Shown here piece after piece: positions 23,501 to 35,794 of a stretch of DNA of 64,000 bases. Positions within the stretch are counted from its first letter, which is position 1, and each line of letters opens with the position of its first letter. This DNA comes from Limanda limanda (taxonomy: Eukaryota; Chordata; Actinopteri; Pleuronectiformes; Pleuronectidae), in the NCBI RefSeq assembly GCF_963576545.1, contig NC_083641.1, positions 21,892,023 to 21,956,022 on the forward strand. The letters run 5' to 3'. Position numbers and translations under genes: made by a program. Below the pieces are notes generated by a model. The model saw only the letters and a list, made by a program, of their open reading frames with translations. It did not search any database and was not told the DNA's origin.

Positions 23501-25740
23501 TTCGGTATATCATTCTTTTTTTTTTGTCAGGTCATTTGGCAACTACACGGAGAAAGTGAGATAGCACTGCTTGGCGGCGAGCTATATGCTTTAAATGAAT
23601 AAGCTTCATTACGGAGGTCTCGCTCCTCTGAACTCCAATTCCACTCAGCGTCCAGTCCCCCTCCGTTATACTGCCTCGATCGTTAGGAAATTTAATTACA
23701 GTTCCTGAAAAAATTGAATCAGATGGATTATCCACAGTGGTCATGAAGCTTTGTGTCAGAGTGGGAGGCTTCCAGGAAATTCTCGGAACACAGTTAGGGC
23801 TCGCTAGCCTCCATTTAGAGACAGGGTGTAGACAAAACACATCATTAAACAGGTCCATTTAATGCAAGGCTGGAATATGGACTTCACAGCCATTCAAAGG
23901 CTATTGTGCTGAATTAAAGGAGCACATGTAAGCATGGCAACCGAGCTCTCAAATGAAAGAGACACCTTTCATAACATCTGAGCATTGTATGAGGGTTGAA
24001 AGGGCTGAAATACGAGTCCACAAAAACACAGAAAACAAATGTTAGTTTATCTTTTATTCATAGAAATCAAATGTCAGCTCTTCCTGCCCCTAGACTGGGC
24101 TGTAACCTATTCCTGCCTAATTATTTTATAACGGTTTATAACCATCATACAAAAAAGTGTCAAAAGAGACCTTTATTTATTTCTTTGTCAAGAGTTCGTA
24201 GAATCCAGCTTTGAGTTATTTGTCTTTGTTATGACCGGCGCACGCACACAAATGTTGTCACTTGCACCCACACACCCAGGGGAAGTGAAAGATAAATGTC
24301 GTTAATAATGCATTTTTCAACTTTAGCGTGTGGGAAAAAAAGGTGTCTGGGAGAAAATGGGTCATCAGTGTTTGCAGGTTTCAAACGTGTTGATGGATTA
24401 TCTCACTTTCAAGTGGCCTGTTCTCAATCGCAGTCTGACGGCCGTGTTTGAAATGCCGCTCAATATTTGATAAAGCCACCTCAGATCTCCTCTGTGAGCA
24501 GCCATTGTATTAGGCTTCTCAATCTGTGTGATGTTCTCCTCTTGTCATTGTAAAGAAGAGTTCAGCCGACCTGTTTTCAGACCTTATATCATTTCCGCAC
24601 ATTTTTCAGTGCATCAAAGTCTCAAATTTGGAAATAACGTTGAACTGAAGTCAGGTTCGCTTACATTCATCACGCCGGAAATCCTCTTCACGGCACCTGA
24701 AAAAAATATTAGCCCGGTGTTGACTCATCGGCCGGCTTTGGAATCCAAATAGTGGCACAAATAAAGGAAAGCCATTTTAAGAGCTTGGAGGAAGACATTT
24801 TAAATCCTGCCGAATGACAAATCTGGCCTATGACGATGAGGCTGAGCTCCAGGCATATAATCCATTTGTTCCCTCAAATATTCTGCAGAGACACTCTTTC
24901 ATACCTAGTGCATAGTTACACTGAAAGTTGACACAGCTGACAGCGACATTTCCAGACTCGCAGAGTAGAGAGATATGTCGCTTATTAAAGAAAAAAGTCC
25001 GAAAAGACTCACGTGTATTGGGATTTAAAGCTTTATTTGGCACAAAAGATTCTTGTATCTTGTCTGATGTTAATGACGCCGTACCCAATTTCTTTCACTG
25101 GTATATAGGCAGAGATTATGTCGCTGCGTGGATCAGCACTTTCACGTTTGCTGCGGCTCCACCATAATTCAATCAGTTAAGTTCTTTGCTGTTCCTAGTT
25201 TGCAAACACAGGATTCGTTCAAGTTAATATAATTTTCAGAACATGAGATATATCAGAGTTAATGTTGCCCTAATATTAGCGTTATTTGATTCAGTGTGGT
25301 TTTTTTTCTTCCAATTACTGCTCCGGTTTAGGAAGTGTTCCTCCCCTCAAACTGCTATAAAATACAGGCCGTTTAGAGAAGCTTCAAAAAGGGTGAGGAT
25401 GCCCCTCTTGATTGGGAAGGTGACACTTTATGCAAGATGCCAATTATAGGCCAGGTATCCATGTATCGTTCTGTATTACCCTCCCCCGCTGACCCGCGCT
25501 CATTTACATGCTAACACTAATCAGAAGTTATTAGGACCTGAAGAGTGCTGAAGTTTACTTTGTTCAATGGATTCGCTCGAGAGTTTATGAGACACTTATT
25601 TAAACATATTTGGGGGGGGGGGGGGGTCCAACATTTTGTGCGTACTTTTGATCAGTGACCGGATCTACATTCCTGATGTTACACCAATGATTGATAACTA
25701 AATAGATAAGATTGTCTGTTTGCGTGAAGAGAGCGACAGA

Positions 25741-25930
25741 GACGAGCAGAGAGACACACACAGAGAGAGAGACACACACACACACCCATAGAGAGACACA
25801 CACAGAGAGAGACACACACACACACCCATAGAGAGACACACACACACACACCCATAGAGAGACACAAACACAGAGAGAGACACACACACACACCCATAGA
25901 GAGAGAGAAAGACACACACACACACACACT
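25741..25930. repeat. Compound CA/GA minisatellite
   Basis: Blocks of (GA)n and (CA)n alternate with a CCCATAGAGAGACACA motif that recurs at 25785, 25825, 25851 and 25893, giving unit lengths of 40, 26 and 42 bp. The variation comes from the number of CA and GA steps within each unit. Cys/Val/Ser-rich open frames on the minus strand here are artefacts of the repeat. Confidence 0.95.
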
Positions 25931-28900
25931 CCTGCAGACAGGAGAGAAGCTCTTCCCTGCTCACTCAGGCTATAAGATATATGTTTCTTTAAAGTTCTTT
26001 AAATGCGGAGGTTTCCAAAGTCGATGTCTAATTGTGTTGTGTTTACAACATTGACCAAAATAATCTTGATTAGGATTTTTTGCCATAATTGAGCAGCAGA
26101 GTGTGTTGTTTAAAAAAAGCATACTCCTCCAGTGCAACCCTCCACATCATTCTCTGCATCTGATACAGAAAAAAAAAAAACTATGCATCAAGCTTCTGCT
26201 CGAGCCGGATGCTTGTACATCTACTCAGGCCCGGGGGTTTGTCTCCTATATCTCAGCTTTCGGTTCACGTTTCATTTCACCTCGTGAACATTGTTTTCCT
26301 CAGATTAGACGTGTAACTGTAACCACAGATACGACCACGAGCTCGACATCTCCTCAAACCAAGTGCCTTCAATCACCCCCTGTTGTTTACACGAGCACAT
26401 ACTGTGGGATCAATTTGATATTTTCATATATTTGACAAAAACACGGGGTTGGGGACGTTGCAGTAATTTGTTTACTTAACCCGGTTGACAGTGCATTGGC
26501 TCCGTTGAGTGAGCCCATCACTCAGGGAGGAGCAGAGCTAGCAAAGAGTGCCGAGGTCTTTGATAGCTCCAGAGGCTGTGGAGCCACTCGCTGCACTCCT
26601 CGGCATCTCTCCTAAATTACATTTTGTCTGCGGCGTGACACACACAGCGTCTGTTTGTCGTCTTTCTTCTTGTTTTTCTTCTTCCTACCGAGAAGAGATC
26701 TCAACCTCCTGCACCTGTCTGCTTTGCATACGCCAAAAAATTTGTATCATCCCGTCTCCCAGCACCAGACCTTCTGAACCTCTGCAGCTTTCTTCCTCCT
26801 GTAGGCTCAGGTTGGTGTCATGGTATATCCCCCCACCCCATCCCACCCCCCTCCTCCTCCTCCTCCTGGCTCTGCTTTCCATTTCTCCCTTCTACGTCTA
26901 TTATTCCCTGCTTCCTGCCATTGGGATTCTGCTCACACTGGCCTGTCTAATTAGAGTGAGGCAGAAAGAAGGAAAAACAAAAGGCCTCTCTCCCTTTTTG
27001 TGCTTCCCTCCACAGGCCCTCTCCCTCCGGTTCTCTCTCCCTCTCACAGCCCGGTGTCAGCGGCATCACAGGGAGATTGGTGCTAATTGATTTGTTAAAA
27101 AGGATCTTGGCCTCCCTAGTTATTTTAAGGAATTGAGAGCAAAACAGAACAATCCAAAGTTCCTGTTCCTATACCTACACCTGCAGCGTGCGTGTGTGTG
27201 TGTTTGTGTGTTTGCACGTGTGAGAGAGTGTGTTTGGTTGCATATAACGTGAGTTGATTGTAAGCTGAATAATTTATTTGCACACAGGAGCCGTACTAGT
27301 TGCTGCATTTCCATTTACAGCACTGTGGTTTTTTTATCCTATCTCCTTACTTATTTAAAGTTATTTCAGGACCCTCAATATACGTGTCGTCAACACAGAA
27401 TCAATGAAAATAAATAATTCAGCATCTATTGACATCCCGGCAAATTATCAGTGCCGGGGTCAAAGTAAAAGATAAAAACGTGTGTGAGTTTTGTTGAGAT
27501 AGCTACACCCTCAAGTTACTGCATTACTGTGTTTCATCTATCTATCTCTGAGTGGGTCTGTGCATTCTCCCTCTGCTGAGGAGGACGATCAATATTTCAG
27601 TGAAGTGTCATCTCACTTCCAGGCCTGTTTATTCCTTCTGTCTACATCAAGGGTTTGAGAGTGCAGCCATCCTGGCGGAAGCATGTGGATACATGCAGAG
27701 CAGCAGGGGCCTGTGTACGGACACACACACACTCCATCATGCAATCTACAGCCATTTTACCAGCTCAGCTCACACAGCTGGGCCAACAAACCACTCGCCA
27801 CAACTCTCCAAATTACCCAGCTGCCCCACGCCTGCTCCAGCTGCCCTAGCGAGGCGCTCTCATTTATAATGGAGAGCATGTGACAAATTCCACTCCACGG
27901 GAAAGCTTGCATCCCTCCATGTGTGTGAGCTTCCTGCTGGTAACGTACCAGCAGAGAGTCTGGGCCGGTTCTCCCTCAAAGCTCGCCGCCTCCTGCCACA
28001 GACCCGTCCTGATCAGTCACTGCTAATAAGAAAATTCAATCAGCGGCCCATCTCACATGGCTTAGCCCCCCCCATACACACACACACACACCTCCCACTG
28101 GCTTCGAGAAGAGATGAAGTGAAGAGAAGAAGAGACGCTGGCAGTGGGACTTATACATATTCAGCATTGTACAGTCAGGTTTTGGCAGTCGACAGTGAAA
28201 GGAGGACAGATCCATTCCTCCGACGACGCTGGATGCATCCAAGCACGCTGCCAAACATACTTAGCAAGTGCTGCAGATGGAAGAATTGTGTTGTTTTGTC
28301 GGAGAGAGCAGATTCACTGATGTTTTCTGTGCTTGCCTTGTCGGGCCCTCTGCCTAATGATCTGCATCAGATTAGGAAGATCAATCATTAAAACACAGCG
28401 GTTTGTTGCTACGCTCACATTGACCTCCTTAGCCACGCAATGGAGTGTAAGAATCTTCTTGAAAAACATTCACGTTGGAAATGTCCCTCCTGCGCGACCT
28501 TTCTCCTCCATTACTCCGCTCTTATCTCTCGCTCCTGATCCCGACTCCCCCCCCCCCCGTGCGTCCCCCCTCCCCCTACTGCCCTCCGCCCCTCCTCCCT
28601 CTCTCATTAATTGATATTGTCTCACTTCATTAGAACCATTTTGCACTGGTAGAAATCTTTCAGATTAATTTTCTCACAGCGTTTCATCATTGTTAATTTC
28701 AACCTTTGCTGTCAGCCTTATATAAACCTGCTGCAGTTCCACAGATTTCAGACTCTTATTTCGGTGTCTCTTGCCTGTAGCTGCTTTGTTAGTGACGAGG
28801 TTCGGCGCCGTGTTTTTCTGGCTTAGTCTTCTTCCGTCACAACAATTACCATCAGTTCTGGCGACATTTTTAGTCTTTCGTGCGGGACAAAGTTTGCAGG

Positions 28901-31229
28901 AGCAGTGGCAAATTCAGTTTTTAGCAAATGACCACTTAAAGCCTTTCAATTCTTAATTGGGATTTGCCTTGTAAGGCCTTTCACTATGTCAGAGCGTGGG
29001 CAGACACAAGCTAAATGAACCACTTTGAAAGGACTTTTTGCTTTCAAATTCCTGTCGCCGGTTGGAATATTAACCAGGTTGGCAGACGCGCCGCGGCTCC
29101 ACCGTCGTGTTTTACACTCTTTGAATTGCAAGACAAACACTTGAAATGCTGGGATGGCTCTGGAGGCCAAATTGAGGCACAAAAGCAAAACCAGGAGAAG
29201 GGAAATAGCTATCAATAAATAGATTTCTAGCAACAGATGGGACTCGTGGAGAGCCGGAGAAATAGCTTGGTGAGAGGACGACAGGGATGAGGGGCTGCCC
29301 GTTGTCACAGAGCCCTGCGGTGAATAATAAACCGGAATAGTTTGACTTCCCCCGTCTATGACAGCTTTCCATAAACATATAAGCAGGAAAGCATGAACCT
29401 CGTACGACCAACAGGGCGAAATTTAACCGAGTCACGAAGCAGCTTTGAGACGGCGCATGTAGCTGAAGCCGAGGTGTCGCCGGCTGCACCGCGGCTGACA
29501 GGGAATTGTGCTCTTGTGACGGGAAGTGCTCTTATGAGGCTGTGGAGCATCAGAGACAGATGAGAGTCGTTTGGAGCTCATCACTTGCCTGTGAGACCAA
29601 TTCCAAGCAAATTCGAGGAGAGTGAAGCTTTTTATTCCATATTAAAGGGTTTTGTCTTAAGAGTCAAGGAAGGGATTGATAAATTAACATAATTTTAGTT
29701 TCATCTTAAACCTTTGCATGGGAATCTTTCTTATAAAAAACACTTGGTTTGTTTGGAAGCTGTAAAACATTGTTAAATGCAGATTTTTTTCATCTGCTTT
29801 GTAGCTGTAGTCAATATTACAACCCTCCTAATGCTAAATCCTTATTTACCCATCAGTGGATTTCTGCTATTTGAATTTTTCGTAAAAATCTTTGCAGTGT
29901 TTGGGGTCAGTGAGACTCCAGAGAGGTCAAACAGAAAGACAGATATCTCCCTAATGAAGTGCTCCAATGATTTTTCTTTAAAAACAAAAGAAAACAGTAT
30001 TATATTTATTAGCCGCAAAACAAAAAAAAAATTTTGTTTGTTGTAAGAACTTGAAAAATTTATCATTTTATGATTTATTTTAACTTTCATTAATGTGTAA
30101 TCCAGCTGAAACAAAGGAAAAGGTTACAACTTGAGTATATATATAGCCAATTGAATTTTTTGTAACGTCAGAAGAAAGTTCAGGTTTGTTTTTGCATTGT
30201 AGCATTTTTAACTGTGAGACCTGAAACAACAGCGGAGGAAAAGTTAACAAAACAAAAGGTTAAAATGCTATTTTCCAATTATCACATTGATCTCCAGTTT
30301 AAATGTGACATTCGTATTACTTTAAGCTATCTATTATTTTGCAATTTAACATGTTAATTACATGGACCTGTGTGTTCGGCATGTTAACTGAGTGGAAAAC
30401 AACCTGATGGACGCTTTTAAATAGCAAATCCAATTCTAATCAGAAGAATTATTGACTCGTTTCATGTGTTTAACAAAGTGAAGTGAATTAGCCGACGGAC
30501 CGGGCGAACTCAAGTGCATCCACTAGACGATTAATATTGGATTAACGATAGATTCCAATGAGTCCTGCAGTGCGATCGCTAAAAAAGGTTAATTGAAGCC
30601 CTTCAGAAATACAGAGACTCTACGATGCCATTTAACTTTAACAGAAATAAACATACTAACGACTGGTTTAGAGTCCTACTCAGGATTCAAAATGCATCTC
30701 CAGTGAATCGCTAGAATCCAAACTATCCCTTGTATGAGAAGCAAACCTTCATTGTCGTGGGTGTGATAGTGAGAGCGACCTAAAAAGCAGACTTCAGATC
30801 CCTTATGCTCTGTGGCTGCCCACAATATCCTGACTGTTCCCTGAGGACACTCAACTCCATCAAACAGGAGCAACAAACAGAATCAGCAGCAAACAGAGGG
30901 TCTGCCCCCCCCACTGTGCGCTGGAGTACGTCCCCGACTGCTGCTGCTGCCGCTGCTGCTGCTTGAGATGGGATGTGTGTGCTGGATGGAAATTTGTGTG
31001 AAGTGAAAAAGTGATGAATGGGAATTGACGCTCATTAGTTTTTCCTGACAGTAACAATGTAGGGTTACACCTGTAACAGATCTCACACCGAAAGTACGAT
31101 TCCTGCTTTCGTGAGCGACTTTGAAAAAAGACAGCGCTCGGTCCAAGTGTGTTTCTCTGACAGTTGACAGACTGTTCTCAGACAGCCTCTGTGTTTGTGT
31201 GCTCCGGGGTTAGATGAGTAAAATGGATC
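25931..31229. other. Noncoding stretch with pyrimidine-rich patches
   Basis: I see no supportable gene. A (CTC)n run lies at 26849-26869, TG-rich sequence at 27189-27215, a short CA tract at 28074-28090, a C13 run at 28546-28558 and (CTG)n at 30938-30963. The 180-codon plus frame at 26548-27090 lies in CT-rich DNA and has no recognisable domain, and neither does the 156-codon plus frame at 27921-28391. Confidence 0.45.
30938..30963. repeat. (CTG)8-type trinucleotide repeat
   Basis: About eight CTG units with one CCG interruption (CTGCTGCTGCTGCCGCTGCT and onward) make a short, interrupted CTG/CAG tract. Confidence 0.9.
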
Positions 31230-31650
31230 AAAGCGCTCTGTGGTTTCACTGGCAGGGAGAAACGCACTTTACCCAGCATGCTCGCTGCTCCTGGAACCGT
31301 CCCAGCTCTCCACCTGTTCCCTGTTGTTTCCCGAAGCGTCCGACACACGCGTTGACTGTTGGCCTTCATATCGGCGCCGACTGTGCTGAGCTGGACTGTT
31401 TTGTTGCCGTGCCGACAGACAAACAGGCTGAGTTCCTCCGGTGCGCCCGTCCACCAGACCGAGGCAGAGCAGCCGAGCTCGGCCGGCTTGTCTCCGCTTG
31501 TTTGGACCGGCTCTGTCTGGCTGTGCTGCATTTGGCGGTGACCCAGCTCCGGAGCCACCTAGCCATCGCAGGCGCGTATCCTGAAAGATTGATGAGCACC
31601 CCCGGAGCAAACAGCGGTCTTACAGGTGCAGGGGGGGGCCGCTAATGGAA
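31230..31650. other. CpG-dense patch, island-like
   Basis: I count about 26 CpG dinucleotides between roughly 31300 and 31600, far more than in the flanks, together with higher GC. As a result, frames on both strands stay open (143 codons plus, 126 and 113 codons minus); the mutual overlap argues that composition, not selection, keeps them open. Unmethylated CpG-dense DNA in fish often marks promoters, so this could be an enhancer or an unannotated start. No TATA box or clear exon is visible. Confidence 0.5.
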
Positions 31651-32046
31651 CTTGGAGACACATCCTGACTGGGCCCGTCTCACCCTGACTCAACAAATCG
31701 ACAACTCTGATATGGTTCAAGCTCCTCATTCACCCTCCTCCACTCCGGCTGCTGCAGAATGTGATGCCGTGCCTTGTCAGCGTGCCTTTCATAACAAGTA
31801 CTCTAACTTCGATCCACAGTTTCCTCTGTGTCCTCTGCAGGGATTTCAACAGACTTGAACTTTAATTAACCCTCATTCTGCCACAGGTCACTGCAAAGGC
31901 TGCCTGTGCGGATGGCGGTCGGTTTGAATAAATACACTTAATAAAAATCTGTAATTGAACTCTCAGCCTAATAGTTGACACAATAAAATAAGAATGAATT
32001 AACCTCTTTAAGCCTCATATTGGTTTTTATTGACTTTTGATTTATC

Positions 32047-32374
32047 ATAAGATAAGACAAGATACATTTTTATTTATCCCACACACGTGCACAAACATGC
32101 ACAGACACACTCATGCAATTGAGGGAAATTTAACCTCTGCTTTTATCCCATCTGGTGCAGGACACACAGAGCAGTGGGCAGCCATGTACGGCGCCCGGGG
32201 AGTAAGGGCACCTGGATCTGACCTTGGACAGATCCAGGTTCGTCTTTTTGTTGTTATTCCATCCAGGTAAGTTTTTGTTGAAACTCCGTGGAGGCGAACC
32301 GTGGAGTCGAACCAGCATCGAACCAGAGACCTTTTTCTGCCAGTAGTCCAAGTTTCTGCCACTAGTCCACCGCC
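32047..32374 (-). mobile_element. tRNA-derived SINE, copy 1
   Basis: Read on the minus strand, the element starts GGCGGTGGACTAGTGGCAGA, a tRNA-like head with an A-box-like TGGACTAGTGG, followed by a B box GGTTCGACTCC. Next comes a central block with GGGCGCCG and CAGTGGGCAGCCAT (plus-strand reading), then a 3' tail of the ATAAATGTATCTTATC type. The B-box region carries additional GGTTCG motifs from small duplications. I recognise the central block as widespread in teleost SINEs but cannot give a family name. This copy lacks part of the segment between the central block and the head that copy 2 has. Target-site duplications are not evident. Confidence 0.8.
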
Positions 32375-32454
32375 CCTTGTTCATCTTCATGCATCTTGTT
32401 GTTTCAAACCTGGCATCGAAATCATGTGACAAACATTTAAAAAGGATTTAATTA

Positions 32455-32590
32455 TTCCATCCATTCATCTATTATCTTTACTGCTTATCCTGAAGGTCGC
32501 AGGGGGAACTGGGCAACTCCTAGCTGTTATTGGGCGAGAGGCATGGAACAAGTTGCCAGTGTTCCACAGGCCCCGGTTTAGGTTTTCCTC
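32455..32590 (+). mobile_element. Dispersed teleost repeat fragment
   Basis: CATCCATTCATCTATTATCT, then ACTGCTTATCCTGAAGGTCG, then GGGGGAACTGGGCAA and TTGGGCGAGAGGCATGGAAC are a mutated copy of a very common fish repeat whose usual form reads 'CCATCCATCCATTATCTATAC...CGCTTATCC...GGTCGCGGGGG...GGGCGAGAGGCGGGGTACA'. The family is probably LINE-related, and only a fragment of about 130 bp is present here. It begins about 80 bp to the right of SINE copy 1. Confidence 0.7.
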
Positions 32591-35219
32591 TTTGGTATCC
32601 CTACAGGAATCCTAGGCAGGACATGAGTTTGTATCATTTGCGAACAGGAAGAAGAAAAACCTGTTGTCTTCTATTTTTCTCTTGCAAAAGCTGCTTTGTC
32701 TGCAATGTACAGTGAGATGTCCTGCAGCACAGAAGGGCCTATGTTCATGCCTTCTGTAATTCTAGAGAAAATAATATCAAAAGCAACACCCCCCCCTTGA
32801 AATAATGGAAAAAGCATGCCGCATTACACACTGCTCCTGACTCGCGGAGGAACGGATGATGTGGGTATATTTTTTACCAAACTTGATTGAGTAGAGAGCC
32901 AACCATCCATGCAGAGCAGAGTGCAGCGTGCAGGCAAAGCTCACTTTAATGAATTTCAATTTGTTCCCCCCTGTCCCTCCATCCACCCAGACACCTTTAA
33001 AACGTACCCAAAACGGTTGAAGGGAAGTGTTAGGAAGGAAATCACAAGGCTGCCAGATACAGGGATTTTGATGAATTTTCTCATCAAAAACTCGTCTCTT
33101 CGTATGACAGATCTCTGTTTTGCATCTGACCTTCTCCTGTTAAATGCCTTGTTGCGTAGTAGCAAGGAATGTAGCTGTCGGCCTTCAGTTGCTCTGCTGG
33201 GGCCAGAAAACTCTTTCAAACTGATGTTTTGTCAAACTCCTCGTGCAGAACCAAGCTCAAGAAAACCTTCGACCAGACGCAAAACTGCACTTCATGTCAA
33301 ACCATTGTGCTTTTTCTGCTCCAGATGTTCCGAATGTAATTACAACTGCAGCGATGGGATTTGAATGAGGTGTGTATTCAAGCAGGTGTTCTATTCTGGA
33401 GTAAGTTATTAAAAGCTGCAGCAGTAATTGGAATCTTTTGATTGTCTCCGAGATGATTCCACTTCTGGTGTATTGGTCAGCAATGAGCGCCGTTTAATTC
33501 AAGATGTAATCATTTTTCCATTAGGATAAATTGTGCCCTAAAGACGTCCAAGCTCGGAGTAGATCATTTTCACAATTGAATATATATTTAAATATATATA
33601 CATATATGGGAAACATTACCCCAAGGTTTTTATGAAAACCCATTTAAGAGCATTTCACTCGTGGTTTTATTCCCCTTTCCAGCTGTTAAATGGATCAGAT
33701 TTCCCACATTTCAACTCTCCTCCATTTTCCATAATAATATCTCCTCCCTTTATCATGGAGATGAAGGGAAATGAATGCGGCAGATTGGTACATTGATGCA
33801 GGGAAGCGCACATGGGCCTGTTCAAGTATTTGAGGGACGATTAATGGCTGAGTGCTCATACGTGGAAAGATCTTTTCCCTCAACTCTCACTAAAACTGGT
33901 AATTATTTGATATGATATCAGGCGCCAGCAATAATTTCCCCCTTTGTGAAATCCCCCCCGCAGGCTCCACATGACCCTATCCATGTGTGTACGGGGGGGG
34001 GGGGGGGGGACGATGGTGCTGGACAGGCTGCCTGTGCATGGGTGGCTTTGGAGAAGTGGTGTTTACCAGAGTGGGCTTTAAGAAGAGGGATTAGTCCTCT
34101 TCCATTTAAGCGCTGGGCAGTGGACAGCCAGCACTCCACTCAGCCAGATAAGAAATGGCTCCTGAAGCTGCTCACATCATATGCTAACACTCGCTCGCTC
34201 ACACACACACATACAGGAAAACTGTGAGTGTGGATGTGCTCGTGTAGACACAGGTACATGTATGCACAAGTGATTTTTTTTTTCAAATACCTACAGGATG
34301 ATTCTCTCTCTCAAAAAGCACTCATAGTTCTGGTTTTCTATTACTCATCAATTCTAAATACAGTTTCCCGTGTATTTCAGTCCGGTGCCTAGATACACAA
34401 GGAATTATGTCAACACAAACATAGAAACTCATAAGCAGGAATTAAATAGCTTACTTGTGGGTGGGATTAGAGACAACAAGGGGAGTCGTAAACGAAGTAC
34501 GAAGAGACGGATAAGGGGGAGATAAAGAAAGGAGGAGAGGAGGCTGCAGACGTGCAGGGGGAGGCAGGAGCCGGTTCCCACAGAGTGATGTGAGAGCAGA
34601 GGAGGTGGAGAGAGGTATGATGCAAGGGATTGGATCTTTCAAACGGTAATCGCTTAGCTACCCAAAGGGGACAACTCCCTCTTTCCTGCTCTCTCTCTCT
34701 GCTCACTCCCCTGTCAGGACGAGGAGGAACAGGAGCTGGATTGAATTGTAAAAGAGGCAGAGGATCAGAGACAGGTGGAAAATGAGAGGAGCAAAGGGCG
34801 TGAGGGGGGGGGGGAGATGAGTCAGAAATGAAGCCTGTCCCCGCGCTGGAAGAGGGAGAAGATGTGTGCACGTGTGTGGACGTGTGCTCGCCGGCGTGCG
34901 CCTGTACATGTGAGACGTGTGAAGATTATTGTTGAAGAGTGAGTCCATGAGTCGTCTTCAGAAAGTGACACCCAGGCAACAATCTCCTGGGAACGATGGG
35001 AGGAATAAAAAGAACTGGAGACGGTCTTGAAATGGGATCACACCTGCCACAATAGCTGTCAGCATGTCGACGTCAATGACTCGGGCTGTGGTTGTACATG
35101 TATTTGTATAAAAAAAAATGTGTGTGGGCCTCAGCCTCCTCTCGACAACTGAGACCAGACCAAAGCATTTATAAATAGAGTGCAGCTGAGACCACACCAT
35201 TTTCTGTCGGAACACGATA
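32591..35219. other. Noncoding stretch with homopolymers
   Basis: I see no supportable gene. A G17 run lies at 33993-34009 and an AT-rich TATATATTTAAATATATATA segment near 33582-33602. The 151-codon plus frame at 32909-33364 has no recognisable domain. Confidence 0.45.
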
Positions 35220-35270
35220 TGCTTGTCGGGTCGGGGTCGGACAATCAAGTCCGACCCGACCCGACAAGCA
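35220..35270. repeat. GC-rich hairpin (inverted repeat)
   Basis: A 22-nt left arm (35220-35241) and a 21-nt right arm (35250-35270), built of GTCGG/CCGAC steps, are complementary except for a single extra G, with an 8-nt loop CAATCAAG. It stands out from an AT-rich surround. It may be an internal part of a DNA transposon, but no flanking terminal repeats were found. Confidence 0.9.
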
Positions 35271-35456
35271 TTCTGTATTATGTTTTCGAACGTGACCCGA
35301 GCCCAACGTTCGCCCCAATCACAGACACGTGTTGTGTAGAAAGATCAAGTTGAAAGCCCAGCATGACCAGGTCAGGGGTCCACACTCTGATAACAAATGC
35401 CCTCATGCTTTCAAATAGCAAAGGATAAGCGGCCATAATTAATATTTCATTTTTTG

Positions 35457-35794
35457 TCAAGATTAAGATACATTTATTTGTCCCAAACACATGCACAGAC
35501 AAGCACAAGCACACATGCAAGGAGGGAAATGTAACCTCTGCTTTTAACCCATCTGGTGCAGGACACACAGAGCAGTGGGCAGCCATGTTCGGCGCCCGGG
35601 GAGCAGATGTTGGGGGAGTAAGGTGCCTTGCTCAGGGGCACTAGACAGGGTAGGGAGAATCCTCTTGGATCTTTGGACAGATCAATCCAGGTTCTTTCCA
35701 GATCCTTTTTGTTGTTTCTCCGTGGAGTCGAACCAGAGACGAACCAGAGACCTTTTCTGCCCATAGTCCAAGTTTCTGCCACTAGTCCACCGCC
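35457..35794 (-). mobile_element. tRNA-derived SINE, copy 2
   Basis: This has the same architecture as copy 1 and is more complete. On the minus strand it has a tRNA-like head beginning at 35794, a B box GGTTCGACTCC, a spacer with GGATCTGGAAAGAACCTGG, a central block with GAGCAAGGCACCTTACTCCC and CCCCGGGCGCCGAACATGGC, then a tail ending in AAATGTATCTTAATCTTGAC. A tandem duplication of about 11 bp (GGTCTCTGGTTCG followed by TCTCTGGTTCG) doubles the B-box half. It lies 3.1 kb from copy 1 in the same orientation. No target-site duplication is clear. Confidence 0.85.

Larger units (their letters stand above)
18136..25740. other. Long noncoding stretch with minor repeats
   Basis: I see no supportable gene. 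It contains tail-like remnants at about 18510 and 19391, a CT-rich tract at 20483-20513, a poly(T) at 21836-21851 and a G15 run at 25612-25626. A short direct duplication (AAATTCACTCATTC, twice) lies at about 19232-19260. AT-rich blocks near 21930-22030 and 22690-22790 resemble regulatory DNA. Confidence 0.45.

Noticed and set aside
25741..25930. Regularly spaced motif that might suggest a CRISPR-like array
   Set aside because: Spacers are themselves CA/GA repeats of the same composition; this is a minisatellite in a fish genome.
26548..27090. Longest open frame in the window, 180 codons, plus strand
   Set aside because: It lies in CT-rich DNA, which removes stops; the translation is Ser/Leu/Pro-rich with no recognisable domain and no splice or UTR support.
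28150..28180. CAGCATTGTACAG resembling the miR-103/107 seed region
   Set aside because: Only a partial match and no hairpin arm pairs with it nearby.
27921..28391. 156-codon open frame, plus strand
   Set aside because: It crosses a CA microsatellite, which would encode THTHTH; no family is recognised.
31214..31645. 143-codon plus frame with 126- and 113-codon minus frames over the same bases
   Set aside because: Simultaneous openness on both strands is explained by CpG and GC richness; I annotated the patch as CpG-dense instead.
32240..32275. Splice donor-like AG|GTAAGT on the plus strand
   Set aside because: It lies inside SINE copy 1 with no coding frame leading into it.
32909..33364. 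151-codon open frame, plus strand
   Set aside because: No recognisable motif and no gene-like flanking signals.
35700..35794. Possible tRNA gene on the minus strand
   Set aside because: A- and B-box-like motifs are present, but the fold is disrupted by duplications and it continues into a SINE body; it is the SINE head.
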